The position numbers were made by a program, and so were the translations under genes. Of a DNA stretch of 64,000 nucleotides, positions 33,481-43,844 are shown piece by piece. The notes below the pieces were generated by a model. The model searched no databases. It was not told the DNA's origin and saw only the letters and a list, made by a program, of their open reading frames with translations. Every line of letters starts with the position of its first letter. The first letter of the stretch is position 1. Source of the stretch: Schistocephalus solidus (taxonomy: Eukaryota; Platyhelminthes; Cestoda; Diphyllobothriidea; Diphyllobothriidae); contig WEDG01000293.1 of the NCBI GenBank assembly GCA_017591395.1, positions 62,001-126,000 on the forward strand. The letters run 5' to 3'.

Positions 33481-33864
33481 CTTTTGGCCTCATGATCCGT
33501 AGTCTTGTGTTGCTTCCGTTATGTAAACAACTCCATTTCCAAGGGATGTGTCAAGGCGACTAACGGCTTCCTTGAAAGTCTTCACGTATGAGAGGACTCA
33601 CCAACATTTGGGGCCGGTCAGATGTGGTCTCTCGTCTCGTTTGCATAGGTACTGGTTTAAGAAGTCTGCTTTATATAGACCTACTTTATATCTGCAATTA
33701 TTCGGATTCGATTTGCGCTCGATTTCGATGAAAAAACTGCACTAGGTCCGTGCTCTTCTACTTTACCTTCGATTCAAAATGGATTCGCGCGCGACCTGCT
33801 ATTAAGGCATTCTGGTTGCTGAATATTAATGCCAGCTAACCCATTTATTCACGAAAATTTATAA

Positions 33865-33960
33865 GTTTGCTGTGCATTTTTCCGGCCTAGATATGAATCC
33901 TTATTGGAGCGTCGGATTTTTTCCGCGCAGATTAAAAGTTAGCCTCTGTGTTCACCGTAT
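33865..33960. repeat. Left arm of inverted repeat enclosing A3
   Basis: Matches the reverse complement of 39415-39510 over 96 bp at roughly 90% by eye: GTTTGCTG, TTTTTCCGGCCTAGATA, ATCCTTATTGGAGCGTCGG, CCGCGCAGATTAA and CCTCTGTGTTCACCGTA. Without A3 the arms would flank a loop of about 40 nt. A foldback or MITE-type element is likely. Confidence 0.8.
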
Positions 33961-33973
33961 CTATTAGAATAGG

Positions 33974-33984
33974 TATAGTACGGT
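33974..33984. repeat. Left target-site duplication of A3 (TATAGTACGGT)
   Basis: Identical to 39400-39410. Confidence 0.85.
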
Positions 33985-34879
33985 GATGACAGTTCGACCG
34001 TCGATTTCGACGAGGTCCACCGTATGCTCCACACCAGGTGGTGCAGGGACGGTGACTTGCGCGTGAATTAGTTTTAAGTGATAGTAGCCTTGCGCTGCAG
34101 CTACCGCACTCTCACCTCCTCCCCACCTGAGCCCGGTGTCAAGACAGAGTCAAGAAGACCGGAGATGGGAGAGGGCGCATGTGGCTGGCGCGGCCGGAGC
34201 CGCCCCTGGGCGTGCCACCACACCTGGCTCGGATCCCACGGAGTGAGAGTGCCATAAAGGCCACATTAAGAAGGAGCCATTGCAACCTGACTCTCAGTCC
34301 GCCAGTCAGCCACTCCACACAAAACACACATTGGGCTGACCATGCTTGTCCGAGTTATCCCGTCAGTTTGCAACCTCCCAAGCCACGGCTTTTAGCGCAC
34401 CGTGATAGTTTCAAGCGCGTCAGATTGTTTATAGTGAGGAATATGCACTGAGCTGTCGACCTCACTCTCTCCCCACCCCCACAGTCAGACTACTGTCCGA
34501 GCCGGTCAGTTGCCTGATGTGGGAGTGGGCGCATTAACTGACGGATCGGCGTACCCGTCTTCGCGCGCCACAGCACGACCTGGCCCCCATAACGCACACA
34601 CCAGGATTCACAAACTCAGGGGGATATGGAGCAGCCATTGCCGTCTGACTCCCCAGTCCACTGGTCAGCCACTCGACACACACAGCATATACACTGGAGC
34701 CGACGGCGTGGTCTGAGTGGAAGCGTCAGATTGGCAGACTTCCCAGCCACGGTTTCTAGGAAACCGTGATATACTCTGGTAAATGGTGATTGTGAGGGTG
34801 TAGTCGATGTATTGGTGTAGGTAGTGTGTGCTGATGTAGCTTAGCCTCCGGTGGTTTACCGGAGGTTGTCGTGGAGGTG

Positions 34880-35380
34880 CATGTGTCCTAAGAGGCCCAT
34901 GCGGTGTGTAAATGTGCGGGAGCAAGGAGGTCAGTGAAGGCGGGCGCGTCGACTATATGTCGGAGCCCCAGGCACTGGTTCACCAGCCTCCGTGCGATGG
35001 ATTCGCAGGTGACCGGCCAGGCCGATGCGTGAGTTGAAGTTGCGGGCGCAGTGTGGGCAGGAGAAATCGGTAGAGGCTGGGGCGATGTCATTCATGGTAG
35101 TGGGGGCGTGAGGGGCGCTAAGAATGGCAGGAGCGGAGGGTGTGGATGGTATATCGGTGTTGTCGGCATTGTGGTGAATTCCGCTGTCATGGATGCGCAT
35201 GTGACCGAATAGGCCCATGCGATGAGTGAATGCGCGAGTACAGTGAGGGCAGTGGAGGCGACGATCTCTGCTGTGTGATGGTGTTCCAGGCACTGGCTCA
35301 CCGGTCTCTGTACGATGTATTCGCAAGTGACCGACCAGGCCGATGCGTGAGGTGAATGTGCGGTCGCATTGAGTACAGCT
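34880..35380 (-). pseudogene. C2H2 zinc-finger array of A3
   Basis: Four C-x2-C-x12-H-x3-H fingers: [21 protein letters not shown] (about 35368-35306), CPHCTRAFTHRMGLFGHMRIH (about 35250-35188), CPHCARNFNSRIGLAGHLRIH (about 35060-34998), and a last one whose first Cys codon is now TGA (near 34930). Linkers carry RTE(T/A)GEPVPG(T/A)P. The ancestral CCHC-like finger [22 protein letters not shown] ends the preceding frame near 35600. A shift in the GGT-rich stretch around 35400-35460 puts the array out of frame with the RT. Confidence 0.85.
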
Positions 35381-38223
35381 TAGGAGAGATTCCCCATCGC
35401 TGATGGTGGTTGTGGTGGTAGTAGTGAAGGCGAAGGCAATGGTGGTTGCGGTGGTGGGGGTACAGGCGATGAGTAGATGGATGTGGTCTCTATGATGGTG
35501 GGAGTAATGGAATTGATGTCAGGAGTGAGGGTGGGGGAGTCAGAATGAGGGTTGGCAGAATTTGACGTAGAAATTGGAATTGTGGGATTGTTGGTGCATT
35601 GCGTCCGAAGATGTCCGACCAGGCCGATTCGCGCGCGGAAGATGCGTTGACAACGCGGGCATGTTGGCAGGGCCTCGGCATTGGCGGTGTTGGTGCGGGG
35701 CGCTGGTGACTTTCGTGCCGCTCTTTTGGCCTTGGCGGCGGTGATCCGGTTGGCCTCGTAGATTGCTGAACCAGTCTTCACTGATCTTCTCCATGCCGGT
35801 CTATCCTGGGCGAGGTCTTCCCAGGTCGCCGAGTTGATTTGCAGTTGCTTCAGCGATTTCTTCAAAGTGTCCTTGTAGCGTCGTTTTTGACCTCCCTGCC
35901 GACGAGAACCCGTAGCGACATCTCCGTAGAAAAGTCGTTTGGGTAGTCGCTCGTCGTCCATTCTTACCAAGTGGCCGCTCCATCGCAGCTGCACTTGCCT
36001 CAGCATGGCATGGATGCTGAGGATTCCGGTCCGCTCCAGGACTTCCGTGTCCGGGATCCTGTCTTGCCATCTCAGCTTCAGTATTCTGCTGAGGCAGCTG
36101 AGATGAAAGTGATTCAGCTTCCTGGCTTGGTTCGAGTAGACGGTCCAGGTTTCCGCTCCGTAAAGGAGTGTCGACAAGACGACGGCCTTGTACATCTTCA
36201 GTTTGGTGTTCAGGTGAATACCGTGGCGATTCCACACGGAGGCCTGCAGCCGGCCGAAGGCCTGACTAGCTTTGGAAATCCGTTGGGTAACCTCGTCATC
36301 GATTCTCGTGTTGCGCGAAATCGTGCTTCCTAGATAAGCGAAGGTCTCCACGTTTTTGAGTTGAGCACCGTTGACATTGATTCGAGGAGCATTGTATTCC
36401 GCGCTGGGTGGCGGCTGGTGCATGACAACCGTTTTGGCTGTACTGATTGTTAATCCAAAATCGGCGCAGCCTTCGACGAAGAGGTCCATGCTCATTTGCA
36501 TGTCCTCCTCCGTCACGGTGTTAAGGGCGTAGTCGTCCGCGAAGAGCAAGTCATGGACTGTAGTCGTAGACACGCGCGTTGGAGCCTGCATACGCCGACT
36601 GTTGAGAAGGCGCCCGTCAGTTCTTTAGGCGATGCGGATACCAGGCTGCTCATCACGGTAGGCGTCCATCAGCATAGCCGAGAACATGAGACTGAAGAGG
36701 GTGGGGGCCAGTACGCAGCCCTGCTTCACTCCGTTGGTCACTGCGAATGCTTCGGATACCGTCCCGTTGTCAGTGACGCGCGCCGACATCCCGTCATGAA
36801 GCTGACGCACCATGTGCGTGAACCGCTCAGGACAACCGAATTTCTGCATGACTTTCCACAGTCCGTCACGATTCACCGTGTCAAAGGCTTTCGTTAGATC
36901 CACGAAGGTAGTGTAAAGGTGAGTTCGCATCTCCTGACACTTCTCTTGTAGCTGGCGGGCGGCGAAGATCATATCGGTTGTCCCGCGGTGTCGGCGGAAG
37001 CCACATTGGCTTTCCGGGAGCAGGCCCTGCTCTAGATGACCGTTAAGACGATTGAGAAGGATACGGGCGAAGATCTTCCCGGCGATGTTGAGCAACGAGA
37101 TGCCTCTGTGATTATCACAGAGTTGCCGGTTCCCCTTCCGTTTGTAGAGATGGACGATGGTCGCGTCTTTGAAATCCTGAGGAACTTGTCCTTGGCGCCA
37201 CATCTCCTGGAAGAGTGTTGTGAGTTCTGCCATCAGCCGGGGCCCACCGTGCTTGTAGACTTCCGGTGGGATTGCGTCGGATCCCGGTGCTTTACCGCTG
37301 GAAATCTGCTGCACGGCCCGGATGGTTTCTGGTAGGGAAGGCGGCAGATCCAGGTCATTGTTCGTGTCCACTTGAGGGAGCCGGTCAATGGCAGCATCGG
37401 AGATGGCTGATGAGCAATTAAGGACACTTCTGAAGTGCTCGGCCCAGCGCTTCAGAATTTGCGATTTCTCTGTTAGCAGTGTTGTGCCGTCAGAGCTGAG
37501 CAGCGGTGCGGACCCCTTGATACACGGGCCGTAGATGGCCTTGATGGCTTTGAAAAAGTTTTTCATTTCATTGCGGTCCGCATACCCCTGGATTTCTTCA
37601 GCCTTTCGGATCATCCAGGCATCCTGCATCTCCCGCAGCCGTTGCTGTACAAGGCGCCGGCATCTGAAAAAGGCTGCTTTGGCGGCGTCAGTCCGAAGGT
37701 CCATATAGGCTTTGTGTAGTCTATTCTTCTCCGCGAGTAAGTTGCTGATGTCGGCGTCATTGTCGTCAAACCAGTCCTGGTGTCGACGGTGTGCGCGTCC
37801 GAGTGCATCGAGGGCGGTGGACTGGATGACATTTCGCAGTTGACACCATCGTGTCTCCACGGTATCGTTATCATCTGGAGCATGCAGGTCCTCCAGTTTC
37901 TCGGTTATTTGGTTGCTGAAATCAAAACAGTGAGCAGGCAAATTTAATAAAAGAGTATTTAACTTACATGGCGGCCTCTTACCTTGGGGCCTTCGTCGGG
38001 TTGCAGTCGGAGCCTCATCTGGGAGATGACGAGGTGGGGATCTGTCCAACCATCGGCATCGCGGATCGCCTTGGTTACCAGCACGTCTTGTCAATCTCGC
38101 CTCCGGACGAGAACATAGTCCAGCAGATGCCAGCACCGCGACCGAGGGTGCATCCACGTGGCCTTCTCCCGCGTCGGAAGGCGGAAGAAGGTGTTGGACA
38201 GCAGGAGACGGTGTTCCGCACAC
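35381..38223 (-). pseudogene. Reverse transcriptase of A3, one nonsense change from a long frame
   Basis: Frame 38223-36625 (532 codons) includes the end of the endonuclease (RWLDRSPPRHLPDEAP in a shifted frame), KLNTLLLNLPAHCFDFSNQI, the spacer, and RT motifs GKAPGSDAIPPEVYKHGG, HLYKRKGNRQLCDNHRGISL, ESQCGFRRHRGTTDMIF, TTFVDLTKAFDTVNRDGLW and VTNGVKQGCVLAPTLFSLMF. A TAA then separates it from 36591-35380 (403 codons), which carries [12 protein letters not shown] (catalytic), [55 protein letters not shown], the basic [20 protein letters not shown] region and the CCHC-like finger. A2 has TAC where A3 has the TAA, so the stop is a recent point change. Confidence 0.92.
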
Positions 38224-38790
38224 GTGCGCAGAAGAAGGAGGCCGTTAGCGTTGCAGCTACCCAGACCGTGGGGACCCAGCACTCCCTGCCAGGCAGCGTG
38301 GTCCGTCCCGACGCGGGCATTGAAGTCACCAAGGACAATTAACTTGTCCTCTTTCGGCACAGTCGCCAGCAAGGCGTGCAGGTCCTCGTAGAATTGGTCC
38401 TTCGCCGCATCAGAGCTCGTCATTGGGGGAGCGTAGGCGCTGATGATGGTGGCGAACTGGTCTCCCCGAAGAGGCAGGCGAAGGCTCATCAGGCGATCAT
38501 TGATACCCTGCGGCAGACAGGGCAGACGTCCCACGATGTCGTTACGGATGGCAAAGGCAACACCAGCGTCGCGTCGCTCTGCTTTTGGCCGGCCGCTCCA
38601 GAAGAAGGTGTAGCTGGCCCCACCTCCTCCAGCTGACCCTGCTCAGAGAATCGGGTCTCGCTGAGAGCAGCAATGTCCACCTTGTAGCGCGCCAGTTCCC
38701 GAGCGACTAGCGCCGTCCTCCGTTCCGGCCGGTTGCTCCTAGGATTGTCTAAAAGGGAACGAACATTCCAGGCTGCTAGTGTGAGTGGAC
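38091..38790 (-). pseudogene. AP endonuclease of A3, frameshifted
   Basis: The first frame runs from about 38790 to 38489: [38 protein letters not shown], then off frame. The second, 38534-38091, gives [55 protein letters not shown] and [11 protein letters not shown]. The closing TDHRL His motif follows after a shift. Catalytic residues are conserved, so the breaks are recent. No in-frame ATG equivalent to that of A2 remains because of the palindrome at 38768-38807. Confidence 0.85.
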
Positions 38791-38807
38791 TCACTCGAGC
38801 AGCCTGG
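38768..38807. repeat. 40-nt palindrome at the endonuclease start of A3
   Basis: CCAGGCTGCT (38768-38777) mirrors AGCAGCCTGG (38798-38807), with GTGAGT/ACTCAC inside. A2 lacks the second arm. A1 starts in the distal arm (GAGCAACCTGG at 3-13), so the change is shared by A1 and A3. Confidence 0.75.
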
Positions 38808-39399
38808 AGAGTATGGCGAGGGGATGTGGACGGGGGGTATTGTTGTTTGTTTGAGTTTTACGACCGCGTAGTTTGCGATCTGCGAGCCGCGGCCGGCTGC
38901 AGAAGACGTGAGAACCAGCATTTTTTAGGGCACATTTTCTAGCCCCTTCCTCCGCGAGGGAGGCAAGCAGTGCTATCCCTAAATAGGGGCTGCTCGGACA
39001 TCCCAGACGGCTGCCGAACTCCACTATGGGTCACGGTTTTGGTTTAGTGGAAGAACGACCCGAGTTAGTCTGGGCCGCCTACGGGGTTGCTGTCGCCCCC
39101 ACCGTAGGACTTTTTGAGAGGGGGAGAGATGGGAAGTTCGGGAGTCAGACATACCGGGTGTGGAGGCACACACAACACCGGAGACCCTCACCTGGTTTAG
39201 CCCACCGGTCGTGACGGTTGCCCGGGGTGTGGCCGCTGGGAAGAACCCAACTTCGAGGAGCCACAGGTGAGAGTTGGGTACCAGTTAGAGGCGGTCACAG
39301 GAGCATTCACCACCTGTACGTGACAAATGGAGCGACCAAATGCAAGCTGTGTGGTGCTGCCCCTAACTAGTACCCCTACACCCCTATATAGTACACCCC

Positions 39400-39410
39400 T
39401 ATAGTACGGT
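39400..39410. repeat. Right target-site duplication of A3 (TATAGTACGGT)
   Basis: Pairs with 33974-33984. Confidence 0.85.
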
Positions 39411-39414
39411 AAAG

Positions 39415-39510
39415 GTACGGTGAACACAGAGGCTCACTATTAATCTGCGCGGAAAAATTCCGACGCTCCAATAAGGATTCGTATCTAGGCCGGAAAAATT
39501 CGCAGCAAAC
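39415..39510. repeat. Right arm of inverted repeat enclosing A3
   Basis: Reverse-complement match to 33865-33960. It begins TACGGTGAACACAGAGG next to the A3 duplication and fades after CGCAGCAAAC. Confidence 0.8.
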
Positions 39511-39679
39511 TATTTACAGAAAGTCCGTGCTTAAAACCACTCGACTACGTTCACAGGGAAGATGAATGAAAAATTACAACGAATATGGATATTGTGTTGC
39601 TATTTCACCCACTTTTAAGCGTTCAAAAACCTTATAGCCTTATTGAATGTCATCTGCAAGGTCAAAACATTTGTGGAGT

Positions 39680-40640
39680 GTTTAATTCTCCCTAAAAATT
39701 ATTAGAAATAGAGGAAGATATAGTTAACTTAAAACAGGAAATTGAAAATCTGAAAACCTCTGTGCGTTCTTTACTCAGTAAGTGAACAGCAGGCTTAACG
39801 AAAAGTTCGTTATGCAAAGTTCGTATGCAAATATAGCTTCCGAATGAGATCTAATGTAGAGCTACAAGACATCTCTTCTACAAAGCTCAGTAAATCTGTA
39901 GACATTTGTTTTATTGGAAAGGAAGAAGTAAACAGCTAATGAATCTTACTTACGCAATACAGATCAGGCAGCATCAGCATTGCTCTGGATACACAACCAA
40001 ATGCTCTATCGTTCTTGGATACTTCAAAAAATTGCGATGTGGGAAAATGTGTGGAAGCCGAAGAGGCGATAACACAAAAATGAGGTCAACTCTCAACAAG
40101 GCTTCTTTTTCTCGATAGAATTTCAAATGTAATCACATGCCAGTAATACAGGAGCCACTGCAAGACAAACTGAGAGCGTCCTCAAAAGGACTTGCCATTG
40201 ACCTTGCAAGTGATGTTAATATTGACGCAAATAGCATTATCAGTCAGAATATACTTCTTCATGATACCGAAGGTCCATCAACAAACCAAAGCACTAAGTC
40301 CCTAAATAGACACCTTGACTGAATATGGAATATCGCTGTAAAAAGGATTCCTGTGTCAACATCTCCGATGGCAAAGGGACCTGTGGAATATGTCCTCAAT
40401 CTGTTCCGAGCATATTGCAATAAAGACCGTTAGGACGGAGAATTTGTTAGCGTGCAAACTTTTTTCGGTCCAAGGAAAGCGGATGCTTCACAGGATTTCA
40501 AAAAAAGGGGAAATTGTTCTAACTAGGGGACAAAAAAATAACATCGAGGAAGAGGTTTTTCCTGTGGCAGACCCATTAAATCAGCAGATTTGGTCCTCAA
40601 CGAGAAGAGGGACAATAATTTCCCTTAAAGTCAATTTATT
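39680..40640 (+). pseudogene. LINE ORF1 relic (plus strand)
   Basis: EEDIVNLKQEIENLKTSVRSLL (about 39712-39780) is a short coiled-coil-like stretch resembling that of B1 ORF1. Further on, NIAVKRIPVSTSPMAKGPVEYVLNLF and a following VSVQTFFGPRKADASQDFKK (about 40330-40505) line up with VIKGVPES...ERVKHDLDLLQLYA...IHILKAYRIGK of B1. Several stops lie between. No endonuclease or RT follows on this strand, so only the 5' part remains. The assignment is by pattern similarity and is tentative. Confidence 0.45.
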
Positions 40641-40869
40641 GAGGGAATAAGGCTTTCGGTCTTGAGCTCCCTCTTCACATCCAAAAATGACAATAAAATA
40701 AACGTTTAAAACTGTAAATCTGGCAAACGTAAATACAGTCATCGGTATGCGTGAGCCAGGCGCAAACTGCTGCTACACGCAGTCTTCATTATATGTACAG
40801 TAGTTGCTCAGCAAATTAGTATCTAGTCTGAATTTAAATATTTAAACAGGTTATGAAAAGACCACCACG

Positions 40870-42740
40870 TCAGGGAATCCATTTCATGGTGTAACGACCC
40901 TCTGAAAATAGGCATTCCCTCGGACGTCCATATGTACCAACTTCTTCTGCAGTTTAAAGGGATGACCCCACAGATTTTCCATCCCAGCCAATTTGAAGAA
41001 GTCGTTAAATTCTAGGGCACACTCATGGCCTCTGATAATCCAGTAAGTTTTTATGAGGTTACCACGTAGATGCCTGTATTTTAGAGTAAACTAATCAAGT
41101 TCATTCAGTCTGGCTTCGTAAGACAGATGACAAAGATTCTTCACCATCTTCGTAGCCCTCGACTTCACTCGTTCCAGCTGTAGATAATCCTTCTTAAGCT
41201 AAGAACACTAGGACTGAACGGCATATTCCAAGTAAGATCGAACGAATTCTCCGTAGGTTTTTCTAAATATTTCCTTAATAATCTGAACAAATGCTCATCT
41301 GAGTGTAAATAACCCTAGTTTCCCCTTTAAGTTGCCTTTAAACACTGTAGATGGTATGAATAAGGAGTTTATTGGAACACCGAGGTCCTTCTGCTTCTCG
41401 AAATTTTAAAAGTTCTGTCCATCGAGGAGCTATTCGTAGGAGTCATCCTCCTCACTTGTCCTCCTCGTATGGAGTCTTAGGGTCACACACTTCCCAACGT
41501 TAAAATTTGAGAGTCAACGAGCAGAGCAGCTTCTAAGACGGTTTAGACTCTCTTGAAGTGCGTGCCTATTGACATCAGATCTGATGGCCCTCCACGATTT
41601 GGAATCGTCTAAAAACATGACCGTGTTTCAACCCAGTTCGTCAACACAGTCGTTGATGTAGACCAGGAAGAGCAACGGCTCTAAGATGTAGCCTTGCGGA
41701 CATCACTTAGAACAGGGGTAGGAGTTGATTTCAAGGCATTTTATGTAGACGATTTGCTATCTCTCTGTGGGAAAATTTGTGGTAAATGTCAGCAGCTTTC
41801 CCTTTATCCTAATTTCAGTTAATTTACGGATTAAAGGTTTGTAAAGGAGACTGTCAAATGCATTATTGAAATCATTGTTGATGAAGTCAACCATACTTTC
41901 TTCGTCCAGTGTGCGAGTCCACTGCTCTATCGAGAGTAATAAACTGGAAAAAACAAGAGCAGCTTTGTCTGAAATCGTGCTGGTGCTCTGAGGGTAAGTG
42001 TTTCTCCTCCAGGAACTTCATTAGCGTCTTCGTAAGTATAGTTTCTATTATTTTAGAGGGAATATAGGTTAGTCTGACTTGTAATAACTGTTGAGATTAG
42101 GTTGAGCCCCACCCTTGAACATCGGGTATATATTTGCTGTCTTCCATTCGAATGGCAGTCTCTCTAATTCAAATGACGATTGGAAGATATGCGCTAATGA
42201 TCTGGAGCTTTTGTTTGCAAATTCTCTCAAGGACTTTTTCTGTCCATTGTGAAGACCAGAGGACTTGGTTTCTTTTACATTTTGCTACTCTCTTTCCACT
42301 ACAGATTCCGGGAAGGCCACAGGAAAGACACTTTGAGCTGAAATATTTGACCGTCTTTGATTTTCAGCCGTTTCTCCCCTCTGCCAATTCTCTACCTCAA
42401 TTCTCTCCTTAGTTCCCTCATTTTCAGCCGTTCCCTCGGCTCGTAGTCTGGCTGAAATAACACTTGTTTGTGCGAGCTCCGTAGGGTCATTCTTCCTTCT
42501 AATAGAAGCACTGCTTGGGTTTAGTTTTCTAAAATACTTTTAGAGGCCTTTGGAATGTTCTCATGTCGTGGCTGCGGTCTGCTTTGCTTAATTGGAAAGC
42601 TTTTTTGCACGGTAAAAATTGTTTCTTTCTTCAAGACTGCACTGGCATATGCCTGAAGAAGATCAAGATCGTTTGTCACTCGTTCCTTCTGAATGCATGA
42701 CATGGATTCTGGGACACCCCATATTATGATATTTCGCTTC
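40870..42740 (-). mobile_element. CR1-like LINE E with ORF1 fused to RT (internal deletion)
   Basis: From the 5' side on the minus strand: NIIIWGVPESMSCIQKERVTNDLDLLQAYA (42740-42640, ORF1 core), then directly RT motifs LREFANKSSRSLAHIFQSSFELERLPFEWKTANIYPMFKGG (about 42230-42100), the palm with GYILEPLLFLVYINDCVDELG and FLDDSKSW (about 41690-41590), and the thumb KSRATKMVKNLCHLSYEARLNELD (about 41170-41100) and GHPFKLQKKLVHMDVRG (about 40980-40920). The endonuclease is absent, so a deletion joined ORF1 to RT. The catalytic FADD reads FLDD. Stops are frequent; this is an old copy, closest to family D. Confidence 0.75.
42521..42740 (-). pseudogene. ORF1 core fragment of LINE E
   Basis: The minus-strand frame reads NRKRNIIIWGVPESMSCIQK then ERVTNDLDLLQAYASAVL and RPQPRHENIPKASKSILEN. 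It parallels B3 (VIIKGVPESALVIPKERVQHDLELLQLYA...RPLKIILEN) over about 70 residues. It shows that families E and B share an ORF1 type. Confidence 0.7.
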
Positions 42741-42871
42741 CGATTTATGGGCGAGTTCTTGATTCCCCCGCCTACGCTAGGGTTTTAGTTTACAGAGGTG
42801 GCGTTGCTCATGGCTGCTGGCACTTCAACGTGAGGGCAATTTTCGCCCGACGTTGGGGTTCTGTGACTTAA

Positions 42872-42954
<83 letters not shown>

Positions 42955-43356
42955 ATACCAGTACTACTACTTATAATAATAATACAAATATGCTACTGCT
43001 ATTTCTAAAACATTTTTTTACTACGGCTTACAGTAATATTACCAGTTCTAACATTATTTATACTAGCACAACCAATATCAAACTACTACACTGCTACGAA
43101 AACTATTAATACTCCTAATAAAACCCTAAAACTAATAGTATTTAAGGTAATAAAACTATTATTTCAACCGATGAAACTATAATTAGTGCTAAAAGTACGA
43201 TTACTTCAGTAATGCTAATAGTACTAGTAATACAAATAATAGCACCACTACAACAACTACCCTTACCACTAGTGCTACTACTATTACTTCTACCAGGAAA
43301 AAGTATGTCAGTGTAACTACTGCGACTACGACAAATATGTACACTACTACTCCTTA

Positions 43357-43422
<66 letters not shown>

Positions 43423-43490
43423 ACTACTACTACTACTACTTCTACTAATACTACTACCACTACTACTACTGCTACTACTACTATTACTAC
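42872..43490. repeat. (ACT)n / (TAC)n microsatellite, pure and degenerate blocks
   Basis: Pure runs lie at about 42872-42952 and 43355-43420, separated by AT-rich degenerate trinucleotide DNA with the same bias. A similar array is at 55269-55620. Confidence 0.95.
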
Positions 43491-43844
43491 TAATACAAAT
43501 GTAGGGGTCGAATCAGTGGTTGCTCTCAGAGCCCTACAATCAGCATGCCCTGTTCCGTATTGGAAGAGAAGGGGAAGACCAATAGGAGTTGTGTAATCTG
43601 TGCAGAAACTCGTTGGAAGTCAGAGGCACCGATGCGCGGCGAGCTCGGGACCTACGCGCGCGTCTGTCAGCTAGCGTGATGTGGCGAGTGACTGGTCGCT
43701 TAATCAGTTGATCGGCCAATAGCAGTTTGTGAAAGCCTGTAATTGGCTTGCTTGTCCCAGGGGCTGTGTGCGTGTGGTTCGGTAGCTTGAGAAGTGTCCT
43801 GACGTGAGCTCGTGCGCGGCGTGGGCGCCAGGGTGAAGGCGCTG
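43491..43844. other. GC-rich unassigned block next to A4
   Basis: This block is richer in CpG than its surroundings. A 137-codon minus-strand frame spans 43953-43540 (Arg/Ser/His-rich) but overlaps the A4 terminus and shows no domain. It is more likely a repeat or chance frame than a gene. Confidence 0.35.

Larger units (their letters stand above)
33985..39399 (-). mobile_element. RTE-like LINE copy A3, full length (5415 bp), best preserved
   Basis: It is bounded by an 11-bp duplication, TATAGTACGGT. On the minus strand: 5' UTR (39399-38822), endonuclease (about 38790-38091), spacer and RT (38223-35380), C2H2 array (35380-34880), 3' UTR (34880-33985). Long frames of 532 and 403 codons survive and the catalytic FADD is intact. 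It is still dead: one TAC-to-TAA nonsense change splits the RT near 36625, a frameshift precedes the finger array, and a palindrome disrupts the N-terminus. It is shorter than A2 mainly because its 3' UTR has single rather than duplicated modules. It sits in the loop of an inverted repeat (33865-33960 / 39415-39510). Confidence 0.92.
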
